Assembly: GCA_002794775.1 (NCBI GenBank)
Contig: NBAY01000074.1
Coordinates: 1 to 64,000 of the forward strand
Direction: 5' to 3'
DNA: 64,000 nucleotides
From: Porodaedalea pini
Lineage: Eukaryota > Basidiomycota > Agaricomycetes > Hymenochaetales > Hymenochaetaceae
The position numbers and the translations under genes are program-made. Below are positions 1 to 10,755 of this stretch, piece after piece. Every line of letters begins with the position of its first letter. The stretch's first letter is position 1. The notes under the pieces are model-generated. The model made no database searches. It was given only the letters and a program-made list of their open reading frames with translations, and had not been told where the DNA came from.

Positions 1-490
1 CATGACATGATGTCCAGCCAGTTGATGTTAAGTCAGATGTGGTAAAAATGCTCTGGTGGGCTTACAGAAGCTGCTCAATTTGAGAATGAATGTAGAGCTC
101 AAGAATCAACCATGAGGTTCTAGCTTGATTGTTATGACCTAAGGGAGAAGAAAGTTTTAGCAATAGAATTGAGATTTGAACTTTGAAGTAGAATGAAGTC
201 CTAAATAAAATAAATAAAATTTGAGCTTGATTGAGGTCAAGATACATTCAAAACTGAGCTCAAAGCTTAATCAAACAACTTGCTATTTGCACTTGACAAT
301 GGGTATTCTGCAATAGCAAGCTCAGATGTCAATATAATTGACTTTCATACTTTATAATGTCTACAAGCTATATACAGAGCTTAAAATAGCAGATGCACAT
401 TCAGCATGCAACCTATATTTATATATGCATCTATGAAGCCATTAGAAGTATACAGCTGAAGAAGAAAATAAAAAAATAAAAGGGGAGGGA
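1..490. other. AT-rich sequence without recognised gene
   Basis: No open frame longer than about 70 codons and no recognisable domain is visible on either strand. It borders the palindrome array that starts at 503. Confidence 0.5.
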
Positions 491-502
491 GGGATGATTT
501 TC

Positions 503-767
503 TGGGTGTGCCCAAAAGTCCCCCAGACAGTCAGTGACAGTGACATATCTGGGTACACCCAGGGCATGCCCACCTGGGTACACCCAAAAAATTGGGCATG
601 CCCATATGGGCACACCCAGAAAATTGGGCATGCCCACCTAGGAACATTGGGGAGGCCCAGTTGGGAGTGCCCTAGAAACTGGGTAGGCCCAATTTTCCCA
701 CAGTAATTACAATTGGGTATACCCAGCTCACACCCACTGGGTGCACCCAGGAAATTGGGTACACCCA
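503..767. repeat. array of 12-bp palindromes TGGGYRYRCCCA
   Basis: About ten copies of a 12-bp near-palindrome of the form TGGGYRYRCCCA occur in 265 bp. Positions are 503-514, 550-561, 561-572 (first base differs), 575-586, 593-604, 607-618, 625-636, 714-725, 738-749 and 756-767, with degenerate copies at 648-659 and 680-691. The inner four bases vary (TGTG, TACA, CATG, CACA, TATA, TGCA) while the flanking TGGG/CCCA is kept. Spacing is irregular, so this is a cluster of sites and not a simple tandem satellite. The pattern resembles sub-terminal transposase-binding repeats of DNA transposons, but no transposase is present, so the role is unknown. Confidence 0.85.
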
Positions 768-849
768 AACCTGACCCCTAATAGGCTAATTATCTGTGTG
801 TAAGAATTAGCCTAATAGGTCTACTCTTAGGGGTAGCCTGAAGTGCTTA

Positions 850-1704
850 TTACAGCCATTTTCATAAGTCCTGCGACACATGCATGTCACGTGAAGTGAG
901 CCGCGTCAGAGCCAAAATGTCGAAAAACTAGAATGAATGCCTATTTTCTCTGTAAATTCTGCACAGTACCTGCTCATTAAGTACTCAAAAAAAAGGCACG
1001 GTTCTCAGGAGAAGAAATATGTAAAATAGGGAGCAATAAATTGACTGTGTAGGTGGGTGGAGATCAAACAAGTGCAGCCAGTCTGTTTTCTCATACATTT
1101 CCACCAAGATTCAAAAATTATGGCTCCCCTATATCTACCTATAAAATTCTTTCCTGTATCTGTAAATTAAGTATATGACTATACCAACATCTCCTGAAAG
1201 TTTGAAGCCAATCCATTCAGTATTCATAGTGCAGCAGCAAGATTTGTGTTCTACTCTGCAAGACCTGTTGCGAGAAAAGGAGGGTGGAAAGAGCTTGAAG
1301 TGGAACACAAATCTTGCTGCTGCACCATGAATACTGAATGGTTTGGCTTCAAACTTTCAGGAGATGTTGGTATAGTCATATACTTAATTTACAGATACAG
1401 GAAAGAATTTTATAGGTAGATATAGGGGAGCCATAATTTTTGAATCTTGGTGGAAATGTATGAGAAAACAGACTGGCTGCACTTGTTTGATCTCCACCCA
1501 CCTACACAGTCAATTTATTGCTCCCTATTTTACATATTTCTTCTCCTGAGAACCGTGCCTTTTTTTTGAGTACTTAATGAGTGGGTACTGTGCAGAATTT
1601 ACAGAGAAAATAGGCATTCATTCTAGTTTTTCGACATTTTGGCTCTGATGCGGCTCACTTCACGTGACATGCACGTGTCGCAGGACTTATGAAAATGGCT
1701 GTAA
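850..1704. repeat. large inverted repeat with 402-bp arms
   Basis: The left arm 850-1251 is the reverse complement of the right arm 1303-1704, with only about half a dozen mismatches (for example near 891, 907, 970, 1211 and 1230). The loop 1252-1302 is 51 bp. Both arms have exactly the same length, so no indels separate them. Neither arm contains a recognisable protein frame. A transcript across it would fold into a roughly 400-bp hairpin. It may be a foldback transposon or MITE-like element, or a recent inverted duplication. I saw no target duplication at its edges. Confidence 0.93.
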
Positions 1705-2191
1705 CGGAGAGGGACTATAGATGCAATAACTTACAGAAGTATCATCAATTTTTCTCGATCACTGTACAACTCATTGTTGCGAGTATGTCTTCATTAGGTC
1801 AAATCTTGCCCGAAATACTCATTAACCAATTCTCCATTTAGTCATTGTTATCCTTTGGACTTATGCACTGTATGAACTGAATTTGAAGGTGGTAATAGTG
1901 ATGGTGATTCTTGCATTTATACTCTTCTGTTTTGCAGTTGTGAGTCCTATATGCTACCTTCCTTCAGAGACAATTGACCAAATGAACGTATGCTAAAGTG
2001 GTCCATCCTTGGCCGCTCTCTGACCTTGTTGGAGCCGTATGACCTGTCGTCCTTTCTAGGATGTCGTCCACTAATCTCCTGTGAATTGTTTGTAATGTAT
2101 TCTCTGCTTAAATGCTATCAAGAACTGACATGACTCTAGAAGAGTCAATAAGTCAAAGTAGTCCTCTCGCATTGTGAGAACGGCGCACAAT
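1705..2191. other. intergenic sequence between hairpin and LTR element
   Basis: No gene recognised. The last five bases (2187-2191, ACAAT) are the left copy of the target-site duplication of the LTR retrotransposon. Confidence 0.6.
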
Positions 2192-2630
2192 TGTTAGAAC
2201 TCGAATTTCCCCTCTTCTTTATTTCCCCTTTTCCTTTTCCTTTTCTTTTAATCGCTCCTTTTCATTATCTTTAATCATCTTTCTAATCATTTCCCACGCT
2301 CCTTTCACATGACCTTCATTCGTTCCATTCCGCTCCCTTTATGTAATCTTAGACAATGGGGCAACCGGTTCTCACGAGGTGATCACTGTATATAAGGAAG
2401 AGGAATCGCATCTGAACACCTGTTCTGCTTTTCCTCTTACCTCCGTGACGACCTAGGTGAGACCGCGTCCCCCTCCTGTAGTAGAGTACATTGTATTAAT
2501 CCTCTTACCTCCGTGACAACCTAGCCTGAGTACAGCGTGTCCCGAGTCTACGCTCGAGTATAACACCTCCCAGACGACTGTCAGCCGAGGCCTGCCCAGT
2601 CCGAGTCATCTCCCGGACTCCCGCCTAACA
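2192..2630 (+). repeat. 5' LTR
   Basis: This is the 439-bp left long terminal repeat, with TG...CA termini extended to TGTTAG/CTAACA. It carries a TATA box at 2389-2396. It differs from the 3' LTR at seven positions, all transitions at CpG dinucleotides. Confidence 0.97.
2389..2432 (+). promoter_or_regulatory. LTR TATA box and self-primer segment
   Basis: TATATAAG at 2389-2396 is a good core promoter. About 30 bp downstream, near the expected RNA start, lies GTTCTGCTTTT (2422-2432). Its exact reverse complement occurs one base after the LTR end (2632-2642). This is the arrangement of the self-primed Tf1/sushi group, in which the first bases of the RNA fold back onto the primer-binding site. 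Confidence 0.8.
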
Positions 2631-2631
2631 T

Positions 2632-2642
2632 AAAAGCAGAAC
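2632..2642 (+). other. primer-binding site complementary to the element's own 5' RNA end
   Basis: AAAAGCAGAAC is a perfect 11-nt complement of 2422-2432. The usual TGG start of a tRNA-primed site is absent at this position. Confidence 0.75.
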
Positions 2643-3091
2643 CTCACCCAGGCTCATCCCCAGCATACGTCGTCGCTGTCGACTCGCCTTCACTCGGTCT
2701 AGAGGAGCACTCCCCTCGACGGACTTGACGTGTAAACCCCCTGAACGACAACCCTCAACCCTGCCCGGGCATTTTCAAATGTTCGTGTATTGAGTAATCG
2801 GAAATCCTATCCCACCCTGGCCCTCCGTCTTTCTCTTTGGTGGAGGAACCATCTGACCTGGACGTGGGTAACACACCATGTACAGTCGTTGACATCGTCA
2901 TCGATCGTAATCTCGGCCGCCTCCTTCCGCTTGGTCATCAAATTCGCTGACGAACCTGTCCTTCGCCAGCGTAACGTTCATCCGGACAACCAGCCCCTCC
3001 CCGTTCCCCCTCCGGTCTAGTCAACATAGATCTTACCGAGGAACAGCAGCGGGCTCTCCCTCATTCGTCGCGCTATGACACTGAACGACAG

Positions 3092-4403
3092 TTGTACGTA
3101 GCCGACAATAGAAACCACGTCACCCATAACCTCTGGTGGAGTGACGTTAGACACGCCTGGTACTTGACTGACCCATCAGGCGAAAGAACTCGGTGGGCGC
3201 CTCGAACCCCTCACGCCCCATCGTCCCCTACCGTTTCAACATCATCGATCGTCCTTCCCAGTGAACCAGGAGGGTACCGAACGCCCCGCAGAGACTCGTC
3301 GCCGCCGACGCCCCTGAACGCCTAACGCACACGCCCGTACCAGCAATGTCGGAGGGCTTTACCCAAAGGCAGCAACAGGAGATCGCGGCGATCGTAGCGG
3401 CCGCCTTCACCCGCGTGGCAACAAATGCCCCTAAGGCCCAAGCCCCAGCTCCCTCAATTGACGTCGCCCGGCCATGCGAATTTGCTGGCGGCGATGACTA
3501 CCTTGACTTCAAGCGCGAAGTCCTTCTCTTTGTCTCGGCGAACCCCACGAGGTACCCCTCGTTGTCGAGCAAAATCTATGTTGCCCTCTCTTACACAACA
3601 CGTCGACGTGGGTGCAAAACTACGTCCAGGAATTCACGACGAGTGGCGTCGTGAGCTTCACGGATGACTGGACCAAGTTTCAGGAACAACTGGATGCCTC
3701 CTTCGACGACCCGAACAGGAAGGAGAAGGCGTTAAAGAAGTTCCGAGACAAGATCCAGAAGGATCTCTCTGCCGACGAGTTCTTCCAGGATCTCGATGTG
3801 ATCATCAAGGCAGCAGAGCTGAAGGACGACAGCGTCATCTGCGACCATCTGAAGCACGCAATGAACATCGAGGTGGTCCGCGGTGTGTTGAGGTCGACGC
3901 CTGTGCCAACAACGTACGAAGTGTGGAAGAAGAAAGCTGTCGAGATCGACCGGGGTGAACAACAGATTTGCGCAATCCAATGAGGCAGGACGTTGCCATT
4001 CACGCCCCGCCCGACGCCCCAACAAGGGCCTCCTGCACGCCGACAGATAGCAGCCACACACGTTGACAAGCGTGACGCGACCGGCATCACCTTTGGAGGC
4101 GCTGGTCAACCGATGGACGTCTCAATGAACGAGGCGCAACGACGACGTGCATGCTGGATCTGCAGCGGGCTGGGCCACTTTAAGGACAAGTGCCCGCAGG
4201 CGAAACCAATCATCCAGCGCATGCTGGAACTGATGGCGCCAGGCGAACGTCGCGTCCTTGCCGATGAACTCGGCGCAATGAAGGAATCAGCATTCAAGGA
4301 AGTCATAGACACTCGAAGATCAACCGTGGAGGAATATAGGGAGGAAGAAGACAATGACGAAGAGGTTGTCGACTCGCAGGATTTTGCGAGTGGTCAGGCG
4401 TAG
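3092..4403 (+). pseudogene. retrotransposon gag, broken
   Basis: Gag-like coding occurs in consecutive pieces in different frames: 3092-3325, 3346-about 3590, and about 3600-4403. A frame change lies near 3590-3610, where one frame ends in a ...KIYVALSY stretch and the next begins ...TWVQNYVQEF. An in-frame TGA at 3981-3983 interrupts the third piece. The last part carries a CCHC zinc knuckle with C-x2-C-x4-H-x4-C spacing (starting CWIC, about 4150-4191), the nucleocapsid hallmark. The natural start is unclear. Gag would coat the element RNA in virus-like particles, but this copy is not translatable as one protein. Confidence 0.8.
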
Positions 4404-5690
4404 CCATCGGGGCGACTGACCGAGAAGAACAAGGGACTTTGAATCCGGATTCGCTAAAATATAACCAACCGTCTGTACAGTACGTAGATGCCAACGACGT
4501 TGATGGTTTTCCCAGTTATGAAGTCCCCACCAGTGTGAATAAAAATGAAGAGTACGAGCAGCTGTTCATGAGAGGAACTGGCGGACACCAGCTGGACCTT
4601 CTCCTGAACGTCGGACACAGCGTAGCGGGCGAAGTGAGAGAGGTAGATGCGCATGCCCTTGTGGACTCGGGGTGTACAGGATCGTGCATTGATGTGAGGT
4701 TCATCGAACGGTATGGGTTGGAAACAAAGCGTTACATCAGGCCCCTTGCAGTACTCAATGCCGACGGCACGCACAACGAGGCTGGGTTGATCGAAGAATA
4801 TGTCAACGTCGAGCTCATGATTGGCCACCACAAGGAAAGAATTATCCTTGCGGTGACGTCCCTAGCATCGTCAAACATATTCCTGGGGTACGACTGGCTT
4901 CGACGTCATAACCCTGAGGTCGACTGGAAAACGGGTTTGATCGAATTCACTCGCTGTCCAGAGGAATGTGTGATCGAGAGGGAGCCAGTGGAGGACCTAG
5001 GCAAGGTGAAGAAGGTGGTGGAACAGATGAGGAGGGTGAGTGAGATGCAAATGGACAAGGTGTCCTGGCCCGCATACCTCAATGACTACGCCGATGTCTT
5101 CAGCGAAAAAGGTTTCGAGAAGCTGCCAGAACACCGACCCTGGGACCATGTCATCGACTTGAAACCCAACTTCAAACCAAGCGACTGTAAGATCTACCTG
5201 CTCACGCCAACGGAGCAACAGTCACTCAAGGACTTCCTCGATGAGAACTTGAAGTCTGGTCGCATCCGACGATCGATATCGCCCATGGCGTCGCCTTTCT
5301 TCTTCATTAAGAAAGCCGACAAATCGCTACGCCCGATCCAGGATTACCGTAAGCTCAATGATGGTACAATCAAGAACAAGTATCCCCTCCCTCTCATCGA
5401 TGAACTCGTTGACAAGGTCAAGAAAGCGAAGTACATCACTAAGCTTGACCTTCACTGGGGGTACTACAATATCCGGATCCGCGAGGGTGACAAATGGAAG
5501 GCAGTGTTTCGCACGAACATGGGCCTCTTCAAACCGACGGTCATGTTCTTTGGCCTTTGCAATGCGCCGGCCACGTTCCAGGCTTTTGTCAACCACATCT
5601 TCAAGGACCTGATCTACGCTAACCTAATCATTGTATACCTCGACGACATCCTAATCCTCTCGGAAACCATTGAGGAACATATCGACACGT

Positions 5691-7130
5691 TGTCTTGCTG
5701 GAAGTGGGGATGATAATATTCTGGTGTGAAAATGAATCCAATGGTACTTCCACTGAGTTGACCGGTCTATTTATCTAAACGGGTCCTTCCCAGGTGTTCA
5801 GTGAAGAGGGACAGAGATTGGTGTGATAGCTGTGTGTGGCTGTTGGAGATTGCAAGCTTGCCTTGCTGATGAATCTAGGCTGTGCTAGATAGGGTACCAA
5901 ACTAATTGGTGGTAATGAATATAATAGAGTGACAGTTTTAACTGCTGAGTTCTTAACTGCTGAGTTCCTAACTGTAGTCTGACTAAGAACCCTGGTGGTT
6001 CTGTGCTTCTGAGATCTAGAGGGGGAAAATGTATATTGATTTCTAGGGCAGCAAAACATGCCCTATTTATGCCCTTTGGCAGATACAAAGCTGTACTACA
6101 CTACTAGAGACCTGATTCTACAAATGACTACATATGATGATACATGACACTCTCTGACTATCCCTTCTGATTCCTTGTGACTCATTTTGACTACTTCATC
6201 ATGACTACATGGGATCACGGCTGACTGATCTATTGTGACAGTATATGACTCATTGCTGATCATCATCATGCTCTGATGTGATTGCCACTGATTAAGCCAT
6301 TGTGACCATATATGACTCATTGCTGATCATCATGAACACCGCTTCCTCCATTTGGAGAGGCCAGCCTAGACCTTGGTCTTCCATCCTTTCTGACTTCCTT
6401 TCCCACACTAAAATGGGTGAGGCTGTGCAACTTCCTGAAGCCATGACTACCAAATAAGATGTGTACCCTCTTTTCTTCTGCAATCGACTAATTGAATGCT
6501 TTTGATCGGGGACCTTGCTAGGCTTTATATCCGATATCTGAGTACTGTGATAGTCAAATATCTTTGTGAAAAGGTCATTGCCTGGTACGCAATTCCCTAA
6601 ATGTCTTCCTCTATGATGTCGAGCTGTGCCAAAATACACTCCTACCTGCGCCTCTTGTTTAATCACTTGATGGCCTTTCTGAGACCTACCCAGTCTGATG
6701 GTTACTGCCAGATGGAGCCAATTAAGTAATGATTGTCTTTTCCTCTTTTGGGTTAGACCATCTGACTGCATATTATTTCAGTATCCTGGTTGAGACGACT
6801 ATTCGGGTGGAGGTAGACTGGGCTCCTATGATCAATGTGGCTCGGCTTGTCCAGAGGCCTATTCGGTATGATAATAATTATTATTTCTGGTTAGAGTTTC
6901 ACATGGCTAATGATTATTCAGGTGCGCTTGAGTGATTGTGCCTTGGGTGGGATTTGGGGGATATGTCCTTAGATGATTTGTTATGAGTATCATGTTACAT
7001 GCTAGTTGATGAGCATAATGCAAGTGCATATGTGCAAGTTTTGGGTGTGTTCATGATACTGTGCTGTTTGGCTAGATCCTACTGTGTAGAGTTATCACTA
7101 GTTATTTCCAAACGTATTCCTGGCCTGACA
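5691..7130. mobile_element. nested 1,440-bp insertion in the RT domain
   Basis: The sequence between 5690 and 7131 has no similarity to pol and is flanked by a 4-bp direct repeat ACGT (5687-5690 and 7131-7134). Its ends are TGTC...GACA. Removing it together with one ACGT copy brings the two RT segments together in exactly one reading frame, which defines the boundaries. It contains a direct repeat (6233-6266 and 6300-6333, one or two differences) and a triple repeat around GAGTTCTTAACTGCT (5946-5975). No transposase or RT is visible. TG...CA ends and a 4-bp duplication fit a solo LTR, but a non-autonomous element is also possible. Confidence 0.8.
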
Positions 7131-9460
7131 ACGTCAAGGCGCGTACTCCAGATCCTCCGAGAAAACGGCCTGTACCTGAAGCCAGAGAAGTGCGAATTCG
7201 ATGCCAAAGTCATCAAGTACCTCGGTCACATCATTGGCAACGGCGAGATCAGGGCTGACCCAGTGAAGATGGAGGCGATTGCGAACTGGCCAGTCCCACG
7301 GAACCTCAAGGAGCTGCAACAGTTCCTTGGCATGGGAAACTGGCTGAGACGGTTTATTAAGGACTACAGCAAGGTGGTCTGACCGTTGACGTCGTTGACA
7401 GGCAAGAAGGACTGGGTATGGGAGACCGAACAGCGGGAAGCGTTCGAGGAGCTGAGACGACGTCTCTGCTCATCTCCAGTCCTAGCCATCGCCAACGATG
7501 AGGGCCCTTTCCGCGTAGAGGCGGACTCGTCGAACTTTGCACTCGGTGGCGTGTTGTTGCAGAAGCAGGAAGGAAAGTGGAGGGTGATCACCTACAGATC
7601 AGAGGCACTCGAACCAGCGGAACGAAACTACGAGATCTACGACAAGGAGATGCTCGCGATCGTTTTGGCGCTCAAGGAGTGGCAACAATACCTCCTCAGC
7701 GCTCGCCACAAGATTGAAATCTGGTCCGATCACGCCAACCTTACCTACTTTAGGTCGGCACAGAAGCTGAGCTATCGTCAAGCTCGCTGGTGGACCGAAC
7801 TTGAAGAATTCGACTTCCATCTCGAACACAAATCGGGGAAGACGATGGGCAAGGCCGACCTGCTATCACGCATGGCGGGGTATAATCAGGGCAAGGATGA
7901 CAACGACGGCGTTGTGTTCATCAAGGACAAGTGGCTGAACCGTGGAGTAGTGCGGACATCGCGCGATGAGGTGGTGGAACGAGTGGGTGAAGCACAGAGG
8001 GCACAGGACAAGTCGGAGAGGCCGACGAACATGACGGAAGTAGATGGGTTGTGGCGAATGAAGGGCAAGGTATACGTTCCGTCGACGATGAAGGAGGCCG
8101 TGTTACGAGAATGCCACGACTCGGTACTGGCCGGTCATCCGGGAGCATCAAAGACAGTAGAGCTCGTCCGTCGTGATTTCTGGTGGGCGTCGATGTTCTC
8201 TGACGTCCGAGCATATGTCCGAGGATGCGACCGTTGTCAGCAGACGAAAGCCTTAAGAACGTTGAGGTCGAGACCACTCCATCCAAATGCTGTCCCTGAA
8301 GGCCCTTGGGAAATCGTCACAGTCGACCTAATTGGAGAGCTCCCAGACTCCAAAGGACACAACGCGATCTGTGTCTTTGTGGACAGGTTCTCGAAGCAGA
8401 TGCATGCAATCCCGACGATGACGAAATTGTCAGCAGAAGGCATGGCCCAGTTGTACCGCGACCACGTCTTCTGCCTCCACGGACTACCAAAAAAGATCAT
8501 CCACGACAGAGGCACACAGTTTGATGCGTCGATGATGAAAGAGCTGTACAAACTCCTGCACGTCGAAGGTAACCCTTCAACAGCATACCACCCCCAAACG
8601 GATGGTCAGACGGAACGTGTCAACCAAGAGCTCGAACAGTATCTCCGGCTCTTTGTTGACCATCAGCAATCGGATTGGAAAGACTGGCTCCCCCTCGCAG
8701 AGTTTGCTTACAATAACTGCGAACACTCGGCGACAAAGATGTCACCCTTCTACACGAACACCGGACGTCACCCTATGAGCTTCGACACCATACGAACTTC
8801 CTCTGCCAACATGTCAGCGGAAGAATTTGCGAAGCACATCAAGGAGACTCACTGCGTGGCCAAAGACAATCTGGTCAAGGCAGCTGAAGACATGAAACGC
8901 TACCATGACCGAACGGCAGGAGCATCAGTTGAGTACAAGGCTGGCGATAAGGTTTTCCTCGATGGGCGCAACATCAGCACAGACTCGCCCACGAAGAAAC
9001 TTGCCGACAAATGGTATGGTCCCTTCGACATCGTTGACAAGATTGGAGCGAGCGCGTACAAGCTCAAACTCCCAAAGTGATGGAAGAAGGTCCACCCCGT
9101 CTTCAATGAGGCTCTACTCAAACCTGCCGTCGAACCGTCCTTCGAAAGCCAGAGACAGCCGCCACCGCCGCCACCGGAAATTGTCGACAACGAGGAAGAA
9201 TATGAAGTCGAGGAGGTCATTGACTCACGACTGCACCGAGGAAAACTACAGTACCTTGTCAAGTGGGTCGGGTACAACAAACCAACCTGGCAACCAGAGA
9301 CGGACTTCGGCGAGAACGCGAAGGAGGCGATCACTGAGTTCTACCTCAAACACCCTGGTGCCCCTCGCAAACTTGACATTCCTCGCTCACGACTTCGCCC
9401 GCTCTTCGTCCACACTGAGCCTGACAACCACGATCATGGCTGGTCGGGACGTCCAGCCTT

Positions 9461-9470
9461 GAAGGGGGGG
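9461..9470 (+). other. polypurine tract
   Basis: GAAGGGGGGG precedes the 3' LTR by three bases (TAA), as expected for the plus-strand primer. It overlaps the last pol codons. Confidence 0.85.
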
Positions 9471-9473
9471 TAA

Positions 9474-9912
9474 TGTTAGAACTCGAATTTCCCCTCTTCT
9501 TTATTTCCCCTTTTCCTTTTCCTTTTCTTTTAATCGCTCCTTTTCATTATCTTTAATCATCTTTCTAATCATTTCCCACGCTCCTTTCACATGACCTTCA
9601 TTCGTTCCATTCCACTCCCTTTATGTAATCTTAGACAATGGGGCAACCGGTTCTCACGAGGTGATCACTGTATATAAGGAAGAGGAATCGCATCTGAACA
9701 CCTGTTCTGCTTTTCCTCTTACCTCCATGACGACCTAGGTGAGACCACGTCCCCCTCCTGTAGTAGAGTACATTGTATTAATCCTCTTACCTCTGTGACG
9801 ACCTAGCCTGAGTACAGCGTGTCCCGAGTCTACGCTCGAGTATAACACCTCCCAGACGACTGTCAGCCGAGGCCTGCCCAGTCCGAGTCATCTCCCAGAC
9901 TCCCACCTAACA
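9474..9912 (+). repeat. 3' LTR
   Basis: This is the 439-bp right long terminal repeat, 98.4 percent identical to the 5' LTR by my count (7 differences). It is followed by the target duplication ACAAT (9913-9917). Confidence 0.97.
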
Positions 9913-10114
9913 ACAATAACTTGCGCCATCTAAGGGTTGTCTGGAACATGGGGGAGCCTGTTGCTTTTTTGACACTGTCATTGTGGTCCTCACTGTCCAT
10001 AAAGCCATCGTAATCAGGAGACTAGAGAACTGCAGACTTTTCTACGTCCTTATCCACGACGGTAAGCCTGCTACCCATTTCCTCTATACTTCAGTCCAAT
10101 CAAATTACCACTTA

Positions 10115-10752
10115 GGCCCCGTTCGGACATCGCCACTTTTGGCCTGGCCTCCCACGAAATTTGAAGGCTGAGTCTTTCCCCACAATTTCCGGAGACCACA
10201 CGCATGATTTGCACCTGGTAACCATGGCTTGGTCTTTATTTTTTGTCACTCACATTACAATCTTATTTATGTAATTATTTTTCATGCTTTTGTGAGCGGC
10301 CATTGCATGCCTGCCTCTGCACCCAACTCTCGTGCATGCCAACTGCAACCCCATAGGCCCTACAGAGTGTCCTTTGCAACTATTTAACAGCTGAGAATAA
10401 TGTAAATGTCTTCACCCACATGCATGGGTCTTGACATTGGATTGCATGAGACAGCATTCCATAAATGGAAATAACTTTATTTGTTTATTATGCAATAATG
10501 TGGACAAGTATTCCTGTGTATAAGCATTGGCTGACATGTCCACCGAGGCCAATATTAATGCTTATACACAGGTTCGACTGTTGTGATAGCTGAGCTTCAA
10601 GCAGGACGACGAATATTAATGCGTGGCATCCGGTGCTTTCAGGCCAAAGGGAGTAACTATGACATAATGTGACTACATGTGACTACCTTTTTCCCATGAC
10701 CTTGGCTTTCTCGCGTCGCTCGGGCCAGAAATGGCGATGTCCGAACGGGGCC
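10115..10752. mobile_element. PIF/Harbinger-type MITE, 638 bp
   Basis: Terminal inverted repeats of about 30 bp (10115-10144 and 10723-10752, two mismatches) begin GGCCCCGTTCGG. They are flanked by a 3-bp duplication TTA (10112-10114 and 10753-10755). TTA duplications with GG-starting termini are the mark of the PIF/Harbinger superfamily. No transposase frame is present, so the element is non-autonomous. Inside is a smaller inverted repeat, CCTGTGTATAAGCAT at 10513-10527 against 10558-10572. Confidence 0.88.
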
Positions 10753-10755
10753 TTA

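Larger units (their letters stand above)
4439..9473 (+). pseudogene. retrotransposon pol (protease, RT, RNase H, integrase, chromodomain), broken
   Basis: Protease shows a DSG active site (about 4664-4672) and reverse transcriptase its YLDD box (about 5637-5648). The RT frame is cut at 5690 by a nested insertion and resumes at 7135 in the same phase. RNase H follows with its acidic residues (EADSS, YDKEM, SDH). Integrase has an HHCC zinc finger and a DDE triad (VDLIG, HDRGTQFD, ERVNQE). A chromodomain follows (EVEEVIDSR..., VKWVGY, W). In-frame TGA codons at 7380-7382 and 9078-9080 stand where CGA is plausible. The final TAA (9471-9473) abuts the 3' LTR. This would copy and integrate the element, but the copy is inactive as it stands. 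Confidence 0.92.
2192..9912 (+). mobile_element. Ty3/gypsy chromovirus (LTR retrotransposon), decayed
   Basis: Two 439-bp direct repeats (2192-2630 and 9474-9912), each beginning TGTTAG and ending CTAACA, flank the element. The 5-bp target duplication ACAAT lies at 2187-2191 and 9913-9917. Between the LTRs lie remnants of gag with a zinc knuckle, protease, reverse transcriptase, RNase H, integrase and a C-terminal chromodomain. This domain order is that of chromoviruses in the Ty3/gypsy superfamily. A self-priming signature replaces a tRNA primer site. Coding is broken by frameshifts, in-frame TGA codons and a 1,440-bp nested insertion, so the copy cannot make a complete polyprotein. Confidence 0.97.

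Noticed and set aside
2631..2660. tRNA primer-binding site after the 5' LTR
   Set aside because: No TGG-starting tRNA 3'-end complement is present; the self-complementary 11-mer explains the position better.
6292..6771. 159-codon minus-strand frame inside the nested insertion
   Set aside because: No similarity to any transposition protein that I can recognise, and it spans the internal direct repeat; kept only as part of the insertion.
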